Of a stretch of DNA of 20,394 nucleotides, positions 7,501 to 14,294 are shown piece after piece (the first letter of the stretch is position 1; each line of letters starts with the position of its first letter). Origin of the DNA: CAVAWX01 sp963592385 (GTDB taxonomy: Bacteria; Actinomycetota; Coriobacteriia; Coriobacteriales; QAMH01). Location of the stretch: the NCBI GenBank assembly GCA_963592385.1, contig CAVAWX010000030.1, positions 1 to 20,394 on the forward strand. Reading direction: 5' to 3'. The notes below the pieces were generated by a model that worked only from the letters and a program-made list of their open reading frames with translations, had not been told where the DNA came from and did not search any database. The position numbers and the translations under genes are program-made.

Positions 7501-7833
7501 TTACAGGGAAAACAGGGTGGAACGCGGCGCCTCGGGCAGCTTCTTTGCCAGCTCTTCCATGGGGCCGTACTCCATGCAGGCCGCCTGGCAGTGGTGCACG
7601 CAGGCGGGCTGCTTGCCGGTCTCGACGCGCTTCTCGCACAGGTCGCACAGGTGCGTGGGCACAGGCAGGAAGGTGTACTCCCAATCGCCCTCGATGTTCT
7701 TGTGCGGGCCGTACTCGTACAGCTCGATGCCGCGCTCGCCCACAGGCAGCTTCTTTTCCTGGATGCAGGCCATCACGCACGAACGGCAGCCGAAACACAG
7801 GTCGTAGTTGATGAAAAGTCCCATCTTGCTCAT
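7501..7833 (-). CDS. 4Fe-4S ferredoxin-type electron-transfer subunit
   Basis: This is a 110-aa iron-sulfur protein. The first cluster motif is Cys13-x2-Cys16-x2-Cys19-x3-Cys23 (CFGCRSCVMAC). The second is Cys63-x2-Cys66-x11-Cys78-x3-Cys82 (HLCDLC, then PACVHHC); Cys86 is extra. This is the arrangement in DmsB/NrfC-like beta subunits, but those are about 200 aa with four clusters, whereas this one has two. There is no Tat or Sec signal, so it should act in the cytoplasm. GAGGAGG lies 8 nt before the ATG. It starts 16 nt after the molybdoenzyme stop codon, so the two are almost certainly co-transcribed and it probably passes electrons to that enzyme. No membrane anchor subunit is encoded nearby, so the electron donor must be soluble or encoded elsewhere. 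Confidence 0.92.
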   Translation of the reverse strand: MSKMGLFINYDLCFGCRSCVMACIQEKKLPVGERGIELYEYGPHKNIEGDWEYTFLPVPTHLCDLCEKRVETGKQPACVHHCQAACMEYGPMEELAKKLPEAPRSTLFSL

Positions 7834-7849
7834 TTCTCGCTCCTCCTCT

Positions 7850-10354
7850 CTAGACGTTTGCCACGACGGGGTCGGCTGCGGGCATGCTCGGAGCTGCAGG
7901 CACGGCGTTCGGATCGGCCTCGGCGGGCGCGGCGGACGCCGCAGACGCGGGCGGGTTTGCCCAGGTGTGGCCGTCGTAGGCCGCGATGGTGGGGTTGGTG
8001 TACTCGGGCTCCTTGAAGCCGCCCAGCTCGACGACCTGCTCGCACGGGGTGACGAGGCTGTTGTCCGGCGTGCACGGATAGACCTTCGCGAGCGTCGAGC
8101 GGAAGTCGGCGCCGAAGGAGTAGCAGCCCGGGTTGCCGTTTTCGGTCAGGTTGTTGATGTTGGAGTTGAAGGTGCCGAACAGGCTGGGCGCGTTGGCCTC
8201 CTGCTCGGGGAACCACCAGCCGTGGTCGCCCTCGATCACGCCTTCCATCATCCCTTCCATGACCATCGCGACCTGGCGGCAGCGTCCACGGTCGTTTTCA
8301 ACCCAGACCCACTGACCGTCCTCGATGCCGTACTTCTTGGCGTCGGCCGGGTTGATGCGCAGGCGCGGGTTGGGATAGAAGGAGCGCATGTGCTTTTGCT
8401 CGCGCTGCTCGGAGTGGAAGAACTCGAAGTTGCGCGCGCCCGTCGTCAGGACGAGCGGGTACTTCTCGAAGAGGTCCGGCCTGCTCACCGGCGACTCGAA
8501 GGGCTCCTCGTAAAACGGCATGGAGGGCAGCCCCAGCATCATGAACATCGTGCAGTCGAGCTCGATCTTGCCCGTCGTCGTGGCAAAGCCCGGTTGGCCG
8601 TCGGGGCGCAGCATGCCCTTCTCGTGCTGGCCGTAGGGGCGGTCGGGCCACTCGTAGTTCTTGCCGTCGGCCTCCCCGGCCAGCAAGGTCTTGTAGTCGA
8701 AGGTCTTGTTGGGCGCGGAGTCGATGATGTACTCCATCATGGAGATGTCGTCGACGATGCCCTTGGAGTCCGCCCACTCCTTGTTGAAGCGCTGCAGGAA
8801 CAAGGCGACGATCTCCTCGTCGGACTTGCACTCGTAGTACTGCGAGATCTTGCGGCTCGCGCGCATGGGGGTGAACCAGCAGCGAATCGTGTTGCGCTCC
8901 CAGCTCATGCCGATGGGCAGCACCATGTCGCACAGCCCCTCGATGTAGGGCGTCATGCGGTAGTCGCAGCAGATGGCAAACGGCACCTTCATCAGGGCGT
9001 TGTAGACGCGCGGCGCATCGGGCGCCATATTCACGATGGGGTTCGTGCCCATGGCAAAGGACATGCGCATCTCGGGCAGGCCGGTCTCGAGGGCCTTCAG
9101 CAAGACGTCGCCTTGGCCCAGCGCGGAAAAGCCCACGGAGTGCAGGGGGAACTCGGAATCGCCCAGGCGCTTGGCCTTCATCTCGTCGGTGAGCACGCCC
9201 TCGTCCCAGCCGGCCACATAGGACATGACCGTGCCCCAGGGGTCGTAGGCGATGGTGTTGCCGCCGGGGTTCTCGTAGTTGCCCGTCAGGGCGAGCATAT
9301 TGAAGATGGACTGGTAGGCCGACACGCCGTTGCGCTTCTGGTCGTTGGAGACGCCGAAGGGCGCGGCGCAGGCCCCGTTCGTCGCGATCACGCGGGCGGC
9401 GCGGCGTATGTCGTCGGCGTCGCACCAGGCGATCTCGGCGGCCCACTCGGGCGTGCAGTCCTTCACCTGCTCGGACCACTCCTCGAAACCGAAGCACCAC
9501 TTCTCCACGAACTCGTGGTCGTAGAGGTCCTCTTCGATGATCACGTGGTTCATGGCCATGGCGACGGCCGCGTCGGTGCCGGGGCGAATCTGGATCTGCA
9601 CCTCGGCCTTCGCCGACATCCAGTTGATCATCGGGTCGATGACGACGAACTTCGAGCCCTTCTTGTAGCAGTCCGTCATCCAGAAGCCCTGGAAGCAGTC
9701 GGCGTTGGACTTCAGGGGGTTGGCGCCCCAGATGAGGATGGTTCCCGGCGGGGTGAAGTCGGGGTAGTCCATCATCTGCTCGTTGAACTGCCCCATGTCC
9801 GAGACCGGGTAGCCGCCCATGATGGCGACGGTCGCGGCCGTGCGGGGCACCGCGCAGGAGTCGCCCGAGAACAGGGCGCAGAAGGTGTTGGGGGAACCGA
9901 AGGCGTTGTTGATGATCCAGGGCACCTGCCAGCAGATATTGCGGCCCGTGCCCACCATGCCGAAGATGGTCTGGCGGCCGTAGCCCTTGCCGTCGATCTC
10001 GGTCTTCACGTACTCGTCGATGATGTCGAGCGCCTCGTCCCAGGAGACACGCCGCCACGCGTCTTTGTTGCCGCGGTCCTTGCGGTCGCGCACCATGGGG
10101 TACTTCAGGCGCTCCTCGTTGTAGGCGGCCTCGACCAGGTTCAGGCAACGCGAGCACAGGCGGCCCTTGTTGTAGCTGAACAGCGGATCGCCTTCCGCGT
10201 GGTCGAGCTTGCCGTCCTTCATGTAGTACAGCATGCCGCAGCTGTTGTGGCACCCGGGGGGCGTCCACTGGAAGCCGCGCTCGACGGTGAACTCGCCGTC
10301 TTGCCAGGTCAGCTCTCCTTTGTGGTAGAGCTCTTCGAGCTTGTGATCTGCCAT
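7850..10354 (-). CDS. Molybdopterin (bis-MGD) oxidoreductase, catalytic subunit
   Basis: This is an 834-aa member of the DMSO reductase superfamily. The N-terminal region has Cys35, Cys39, Cys67 and Cys70 (GCHNSCGMLYY, then GRLCSRC). The usual C-x3-C-x3-C spacing puts Tyr43 where the third cluster Cys is expected. Superfamily blocks follow: WRRVSWDEALDII (100-112), a GSPNTFCALFSGDSCAVPR segment (153-171) in the usual molybdenum-ligand region, ILIWGANPLKSNADC (206-220), VVIDPM, and a C-terminal MGD-binding domain (TTGARNFEFFHSEQR, RLRINPADAKKYGIEDGQWVWV). A low-complexity Ala/Pro tail ends the protein. There is no twin-Arg signal. GAGGAGG lies 5 nt before the ATG. The module with a small ferredoxin and an MFS transporter resembles gut Eggerthellaceae catechol dehydroxylases and pyrogallol transhydroxylase relatives; substrate and reaction are inferred. 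Confidence 0.92.
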   Translation of the reverse strand: MADHKLEELYHKGELTWQDGEFTVERGFQWTPPGCHNSCGMLYYMKDGKLDHAEGDPLFSYNKGRLCSRCLNLVEAAYNEERLKYPMVRDRKDRGNKDAWRRVSWDEALDIIDEYVKTEIDGKGYGRQTIFGMVGTGRNICWQVPWIINNAFGSPNTFCALFSGDSCAVPRTAATVAIMGGYPVSDMGQFNEQMMDYPDFTPPGTILIWGANPLKSNADCFQGFWMTDCYKKGSKFVVIDPMINWMSAKAEVQIQIRPGTDAAVAMAMNHVIIEEDLYDHEFVEKWCFGFEEWSEQVKDCTPEWAAEIAWCDADDIRRAARVIATNGACAAPFGVSNDQKRNGVSAYQSIFNMLALTGNYENPGGNTIAYDPWGTVMSYVAGWDEGVLTDEMKAKRLGDSEFPLHSVGFSALGQGDVLLKALETGLPEMRMSFAMGTNPIVNMAPDAPRVYNALMKVPFAICCDYRMTPYIEGLCDMVLPIGMSWERNTIRCWFTPMRASRKISQYYECKSDEEIVALFLQRFNKEWADSKGIVDDISMMEYIIDSAPNKTFDYKTLLAGEADGKNYEWPDRPYGQHEKGMLRPDGQPGFATTTGKIELDCTMFMMLGLPSMPFYEEPFESPVSRPDLFEKYPLVLTTGARNFEFFHSEQREQKHMRSFYPNPRLRINPADAKKYGIEDGQWVWVENDRGRCRQVAMVMEGMMEGVIEGDHGWWFPEQEANAPSLFGTFNSNINNLTENGNPGCYSFGADFRSTLAKVYPCTPDNSLVTPCEQVVELGGFKEPEYTNPTIAAYDGHTWANPPASAASAAPAEADPNAVPAAPSMPAADPVVANV

Positions 10355-10457
10355 GTCATCCTCCTCTTTCTCTCTTGCAGGCCTTCGCTCGGGAAGTCCT
10401 GTGGAGATTTTGTCAAGGGGGAAACGGCGAACGTGTGATTAAAAGCCAACTGCTTCG

Positions 10458-10488
10458 GCGCTTCTTTTTGTAGGAAATGTAAAAGCGC
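10458..10488. promoter_or_regulatory. Dyad overlapping the candidate molybdoenzyme promoter
   Basis: GCGCTT (10458-10463) and AAGCGC (10483-10488) form a 31-bp inverted repeat separated by an AT-rich 19-nt spacer, 104-134 bp upstream of the molybdoenzyme start. It overlaps the candidate TTAACC/TACAAA promoter and could be an operator. By-eye evidence only. Confidence 0.3.
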
Positions 10489-10614
10489 TGGTTAAGGGTG
10501 CTGTTTTAGGCGCGGATGCGAGTTTTTCCCGCGGAGTCCGCGGGTGAAAATGCCGCCGCGGAAAGACGCGGGAGCGCGTTCCTGAAAATTCTCGAGGAGA
10601 GCGCGGCGGCGTTT

Positions 10615-10632
10615 TTTGTGATTTTGCACAAA
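10615..10632. promoter_or_regulatory. Perfect TTTGTG-N6-CACAAA palindrome
   Basis: Six-base arms separated by 6 nt (ATTTTG) give an 18-bp site with the geometry of CRP/FNR-family binding sites. It is about 260 bp before the molybdoenzyme start and about 40 bp after the ispE stop. It could be an activator site for the redox operon; it could also be chance in an AT-rich patch. Confidence 0.35.
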
Positions 10633-10669
10633 GACGGGGCGGCGTGGTTTGGAGGAAATTACGCCCTTT

Positions 10670-11638
10670 TCAGCAGGGGCAGGTGGCGTGGACGACGCGG
10701 GTCCACGCGGAGTAGGCGGCCGCGCGGGCGGCGAAACGGGCCGCCGCCTCGTCGTCTGGGCAGATGGCGAAGCTGGTCGAGCCGCTGCCCGTGACCTGCG
10801 CGGCCAGCACGTCGGGGGCGGCCTTGGCGCGCTCGACGCGCGCGCGCAGCTCGGGGTTGCAGGAAAAGGCGGCTTCTTGCAGGTTGTTCGCGCAGGCCCG
10901 CGCGAGGGCGGAAGGGATGGCGCACTCCTCCATCAGCTGCACGAGCGGCAGCGTATCCGCCGGCGCGACGGGCGCCGCATCGAACGCCTGGTAGACGGCG
11001 GGCGTCGAGTTGCCCCGCGCGTCGCCCATCAGCACGAGCGGCAGCGAAAACGCGGGCAGGCGCCGCTCCAGGCGCTCGCCCCTGCCCGACATGAGCGTGG
11101 CGCCGCCGTAGAGGAAGCACGCGACGTCGCTGCCCAGCTCGGCGGCCACGGCCAGAGCTTCAGGCCCGCACGCGTCGATGCCATATTCGGCGGCGTACCA
11201 GGAAATGGCCGCAGCGGCGTCGCTGGACCCGCCGCCCAGCCCGCCACCTACAGGGATGTTCTTCTTCACCCGCACGCACAGGAGCTCGTCCGCGTCGGCG
11301 ACCGGCTGCCCGCACGCCTGCTCCATCGCCTCGAGCGCGCGAAACACCAGGTTGCCCGTGCAGGGCTGCCCCACGTCCGGCTCGCATTCCACGACGATGG
11401 CACTGCCCGCGTCGGTGAACGCGGGGTGGACACTCGACACGCCGCAGTCGCCCTCTTCACCCGCCGCATCGTGCCCGCAAAACTCCGCCAACTCCCAGCG
11501 CGGCACCCGGGTAAACTCCAGCTTGTCGGCCAGGTCCACGGTCTGGAACACCGAGCGCAACGCGTGGAACCCGCCGACGGGCGGATACTCCACCGCGAGC
11601 AGCAGGTTCACCTTGGCATATGCATATATAGTCGGCAT
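10670..11638 (-). CDS. ispE: 4-(cytidine 5'-diphospho)-2-C-methyl-D-erythritol kinase
   Basis: This is the ATP-dependent kinase of the MEP isoprenoid pathway, phosphorylating the 2-hydroxyl of CDP-methylerythritol, 322 aa. It belongs to the GHMP kinase family. AYAKVNLLL at residues 6-14 carries catalytic Lys9, GGFHALRSVFQTVDL at 22-36 is the substrate-binding segment (DGYHxLxxxFQ in relatives), PVGGGLGGGSSDAAAA at 129-144 is the ATP-binding glycine loop with catalytic Asp140, and QVTGSGSTSFAI is the C-terminal motif. The ATG at 11638 has GAAAGG 5 nt upstream and places AYAKVN at the expected distance from the N-terminus; the frame is open further upstream but without homology. A somewhat long acidic loop lies near residues 50-70. 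veg lies upstream on the same strand, a pairing also known near the origin in Firmicutes. The 163-bp gap before ispE holds a parS-like site. Confidence 0.95.
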   Translation of the reverse strand: MPTIYAYAKVNLLLAVEYPPVGGFHALRSVFQTVDLADKLEFTRVPRWELAEFCGHDAAGEEGDCGVSSVHPAFTDAGSAIVVECEPDVGQPCTGNLVFRALEAMEQACGQPVADADELLCVRVKKNIPVGGGLGGGSSDAAAAISWYAAEYGIDACGPEALAVAAELGSDVACFLYGGATLMSGRGERLERRLPAFSLPLVLMGDARGNSTPAVYQAFDAAPVAPADTLPLVQLMEECAIPSALARACANNLQEAAFSCNPELRARVERAKAAPDVLAAQVTGSGSTSFAICPDDEAAARFAARAAAYSAWTRVVHATCPC

Positions 11639-11671
11639 GCGTGCCTTTCTCGGAGCGGTCCGCCGCCCTCG

Positions 11672-11687
11672 GCTTTCACGTGAAACA
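11672..11687. other. parS: Putative ParB-binding parS site
   Basis: The 16-mer GCTTTCACGTGAAACA matches the widely conserved bacterial parS sequence TGTTTCACGTGAAACA at 14 of 16 positions; only the first two bases differ and the central CACGTG with flanking TTT/AAA is intact. It lies in the ispE-veg intergenic gap, and parS sites typically cluster near the replication origin. No other match of this quality was seen in the window. Confidence 0.65.
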
Positions 11688-11690
11688 CCT

Positions 11691-11713
11691 GCCCGGCGCA
11701 CGGCCCGGCGCAC
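11691..11713. repeat. 11-bp direct repeat next to the parS-like site
   Basis: GCCCGGCGCAC occurs at 11691-11701 and 11703-11713, separated by one base. It is a small local duplication in the ispE-veg gap with no clear function. Confidence 0.5.
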
Positions 11714-11801
11714 AAACGCACGCGAAGCACGCGCGCACAGCACGGCGTCGGCCACGCATAGCGAAACGCCGCCGCCTGCACAACGCGGCGCAGCTGCGGC
11801 G

Positions 11802-12104
11802 CTAGAAAATCTCCTCTTGCAGCTCGGGGAAGAGGCGCTGGTCGTTGTCGAGGTCGGTCAGCTCGACCGTGCCCGTCAGCACGTCGACGTACTGGAAGGA
11901 CTGGCGTGCCTTGCGCCCGCGCTTCTCCTCCACCTCGATGATGAACAGCGAATTGTGGGCCTGGGTCAGCGTGCCTTCACGCTCGACGATCTTGGAGCGG
12001 CCGAGGTTCGCGCGCACGCGCAGGCGCTTGCCCTTCATATCTATAAGCGTCTTGTGGATGTTGTTGACGTAGGCTACTTGCTTTGTGATGGGCTCTTCAT
12101 CCAT
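11802..12104 (-). CDS. veg: Veg family protein
   Basis: This is a 100-aa Veg-family protein. The conserved core is visible: VAYVNNIHKTLIDMKGKRLRVRANLGRSKI (residues 10-39; the family pattern is a helix, then G-x2-V-x3-N-GR-K), a REGTLTQAHNSLFIIEVEE strand region, and QSFQYVDVLTGTVEL, equivalent to the usual SYSYxDVLT-x-VEL. In Bacillus subtilis Veg stimulates biofilm matrix expression; its role in other bacteria is unclear. The ATG at 12104 has AGGAGG 9 nt upstream; the open frame continues upstream but overlaps the promoter. The acidic C-terminal tail is slightly longer than in short family members. It is followed by ispE, matching a neighbourhood conserved in many Gram-positive bacteria, and is divergent from pgi. 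Confidence 0.92.
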   Translation of the reverse strand: MDEEPITKQVAYVNNIHKTLIDMKGKRLRVRANLGRSKIVEREGTLTQAHNSLFIIEVEEKRGRKARQSFQYVDVLTGTVELTDLDNDQRLFPELQEEIF

Positions 12105-12135
12105 AAACCATGTCCTCCTGACATACAGAACATAT

Positions 12136-12141
12136 ATTGTA
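12136..12141 (-). promoter_or_regulatory. Extended -10 promoter for veg
   Basis: On the minus strand TGG followed by TACAAT forms an extended -10 element 32 bp upstream of the veg start. The -35 region is weak. It faces away from the pgi promoter, giving a compact divergent promoter region. Confidence 0.5.
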
Positions 12142-12167
12142 CCATGCGCAAGAGGGAAATGGTGCAG

Positions 12168-12173
12168 TATAAT
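12168..12173 (+). promoter_or_regulatory. TATAAT -10 element for pgi
   Basis: A perfect TATAAT lies 68 bp before the pgi ATG. At a 17-bp spacing the -35 hexamer is TGCGCA, only 3 of 6 matches. Transcription would start near 12180, leaving a leader of about 60 nt. Confidence 0.55.
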
Positions 12174-12241
12174 TGCAGGGCTTAGCTTTTTTTGCAGACC
12201 TGCCCGCACGCCCGCGGGCTATTGCATGGAAAGGATCTCGC

Positions 12242-14011
12242 ATGTCCTTCATCGACGGCGCCTCGCTGGGCGCATCGGATGCGGCGCGCAAGCTGATCGA
12301 GCATCACGTGCCCTCGCGCATGGCGGCAAAAGACGGTTCGGTCTTCGAGTTCGACCAGGAGATCGGCGACTACGCCGCGACCCGCCTCGGCTGGACCACC
12401 CTGGCCAGCCAACCCCCCACCGACCCCTCCGAGGTGGCCATCCTGGCGCAGCAAGCGCGCGGCGCCGGACTCGACGCCGTCGTCTTGATCGGCCAGGGCG
12501 GCTCGACACAGGCGGCGCAGACCATCACCAAGCTGCACAGCCTCGAGGTCACCGACGAGGTGCCCTTCCGCACCATGGACTCGCTGTCGCCCGTCTACGT
12601 GAACCACATACTCGGCTCGTCGGACCCCGCGCGCACGCTCTACATCGTGTCGTCGAAGTCCGGCACCACGCTCGAGCCCACGGTGGCCAGCCACGTCGCG
12701 TGGAAATACGTGTGCGCCCATCTGGGCGAGGAGGCCGCCGGCGGGCGCTTCGTCGCCATCACCGACCCGGGCAGCGAGCTGGAAGCCGTCGCGCGCAAGA
12801 ACTCGTGGCGCGCCGTCCTGCACGGATGCCCCGAGGTGGGCGGGCGCTACTCGGCGCTGTCCGTGTTCGGCCTCATGCCCATGGCCTCGGTCGGCATCGA
12901 CGTCGAGCAGACGCTGGCCGACGCCGTTGAAATGGAGCAGCGCTGCGCCTCGGACTCCCCCGACAACCCCGCGCTGCGCCTGGCCTCCTTCCTCTACGAG
13001 AATTGGCAAAACGGCCGCGACAAGTTCTCGCTGGTCATGCCCCCGCGCAACCAGGTCTTCGGCCTGTGGGTCGAGCAGCTGGTGGCCGAGTCGCTGGGCA
13101 AGTGCGGCGTCGGCATCCTGCCCAACGTCGAGGTGGACTCGGGCATCCTGGCCGACTACTACGCCGACCGCAGCGTCATCTTGTGCAACATCAACAACAG
13201 CGAGGCCTTCGAGCACGCGCGCACCTGCCTGCACCCCGAGCTGCCGGTGTTCCGCGTGGACATCCCCGACGTCAACGCGATGGCCAACTACTTCCTCGTA
13301 TGGGAGTACGCCGTGGCCTTCACCGGCTGGCTCATGCAGATCAACCCCTTCGACCAGCCGGACGTCGAGAGCACGAAGGTGGCCACGCGCGAGCTGCTCG
13401 CCCTCGACGGGGCGAAGGGCTTCACGGTGCCTTCCGCGGAAAACGGCAAGCCCGCGTGGCGCGAGTACGAGGTGTCCGACATCTGCGGCGCCGACCGCGT
13501 CTACGTCAGCGCGGCGCTGCTCGAGGGGATGGGTGAACACGAGCTCGAGAACGTGGGGCTGGGCGTCGCGCTGCGGCGGCTGTTCCGCTCGATTGGTGAA
13601 AACGACTACTTCTCGTTCAACGCCTTCCTGCCGTTTCGCGGCGTGGGGCGGCGCGAGTGCCTGGAGCGCGTGCGGCACCGCGTGGCCGACCGGCTGCGCG
13701 TCGCGTCGTGCCTGGAGATCGGCCCGCGCTACCTGCACTCGACCGGGCAGCTGCACAAGGGCGGCTCGAACACGGGCGTGTTCCTCGTGGTCAGTTCCGA
13801 CGAGCCCTACGACATCAAGATCCCGCACAAGGACTACACGCTGGGCGACGTGGAAAACGCCGAGGCGTTGGGCGATTTTTCCGCGCTGGCCAGCCGGGGC
13901 CGCCGCGCGGTCTACGTGCATCTGAAGGACAACGACTCGAAGTTCCTCACGCTGTTCGCCGACGAGGTGTGCGCCGCCATCTCGGCCGCCTACGCGCACA
14001 AGGCGCACTAG
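12242..14011 (+). CDS. pgi: Glucose-6-phosphate isomerase
   Basis: This is the SIS-fold isomerase interconverting glucose-6-phosphate and fructose-6-phosphate, 589 aa and cytoplasmic. The phosphosugar-binding segments are visible: VLIGQGGSTQAAQT (81-94) and IVSSKSGTTLEP (135-146), followed by VAITDPGSELEAVA and RYSALSVFGLMPMA. The C-terminal block RYLHSTGQLHKGGSNTGVFLVV is typical of the PGI half of bifunctional transaldolase/PGI proteins rather than the E. coli-type enzyme, but there is no transaldolase domain here. The ATG at 12242 has AAAGGA about 7 nt upstream; the frame is open for 23 more codons upstream but that stretch overlaps the promoter. It is the only plus-strand gene in the window, divergent from veg and convergent with hpf, with a strong shared terminator after it. 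Confidence 0.93.
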   Translation: MSFIDGASLGASDAARKLIEHHVPSRMAAKDGSVFEFDQEIGDYAATRLGWTTLASQPPTDPSEVAILAQQARGAGLDAVVLIGQGGSTQAAQTITKLHSLEVTDEVPFRTMDSLSPVYVNHILGSSDPARTLYIVSSKSGTTLEPTVASHVAWKYVCAHLGEEAAGGRFVAITDPGSELEAVARKNSWRAVLHGCPEVGGRYSALSVFGLMPMASVGIDVEQTLADAVEMEQRCASDSPDNPALRLASFLYENWQNGRDKFSLVMPPRNQVFGLWVEQLVAESLGKCGVGILPNVEVDSGILADYYADRSVILCNINNSEAFEHARTCLHPELPVFRVDIPDVNAMANYFLVWEYAVAFTGWLMQINPFDQPDVESTKVATRELLALDGAKGFTVPSAENGKPAWREYEVSDICGADRVYVSAALLEGMGEHELENVGLGVALRRLFRSIGENDYFSFNAFLPFRGVGRRECLERVRHRVADRLRVASCLEIGPRYLHSTGQLHKGGSNTGVFLVVSSDEPYDIKIPHKDYTLGDVENAEALGDFSALASRGRRAVYVHLKDNDSKFLTLFADEVCAAISAAYAHKAH

Positions 14012-14125
14012 CTGCGCGAAGGCGCGGCGGTGCTGGGGCGCAGCCGCAGACAGCGCGCGCTTGATTCGGCGGCGCGTCATCGCAGCTGCGCAAGCGCGCA
14101 CCGGCCTTCACGATTCCCCGCACGC

Positions 14126-14166
14126 AAAAGGGCGCTGCAACACTTTCGTTGCAGCGCCCCTCCTTT
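14126..14166. terminator. Bidirectional intrinsic terminator between pgi and hpf
   Basis: GGGCGCTGCAAC (14130-14141), a 6-nt loop and GTTGCAGCGCCC (14148-14159) form a perfect 12-bp stem. On the plus strand CTCCTTTTT follows, and on the minus strand TTTTGCG follows. It lies about 115 bp after pgi and about 130 bp after hpf, so it can end both convergent transcripts. Confidence 0.9.
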
Positions 14167-14294
14167 TTACCCGCGCAAAGTTCTTCCGTGAAAAGCCGCG
14201 CTATCCTCGCGCTCGCATCATCCTCGCGCCCGCGCGAAGCTTCCGCAAGCCACATCTATCCCGTGACGCCCGCGGCTATCGCGCCTGCCTGCGG

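Larger units (their letters stand above)
10355..10669. other. Gene-free upstream region of the molybdoenzyme operon
   Basis: This 315-bp gap between ispE and the molybdoenzyme gene holds AT-richer DNA and several dyads. On the minus strand TTAACC (10493-10498), 17 nt and TACAAA (10470-10475) form a plausible weak promoter about 115 bp before the start codon. A TTGACA at 10411-10416 has no -10 partner. CCCGCG/CGCGGG (10528-10544) and GCCGCCGCG/CGCGGCGGC (10552-10610, followed on the plus strand by six T) can form hairpins. No convincing minus-strand terminator for ispE was seen. Confidence 0.4.

Noticed and set aside
10411..10416. TTGACA on the minus strand as the molybdoenzyme promoter
   Set aside because: No acceptable -10 element lies 16-18 bp downstream of it.
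7808..10438. 876-aa open frame on the plus strand opposite the molybdoenzyme
   Set aside because: It is a composition artefact of GC-rich codons: Arg/Gly/Val/His-rich, no domain, no fitting ribosome-binding site, and fully antisense to a clear gene.
10552..10617. GCCGCCGCG/CGCGGCGGC plus six T as an intrinsic terminator
   Set aside because: It would end plus-strand transcripts, but no plus-strand gene lies upstream; the loop is also long (about 41 nt).
12182..14101. 639-aa minus-strand open frame opposite pgi
   Set aside because: Antisense shadow of pgi, which has clear isomerase motifs and a promoter.
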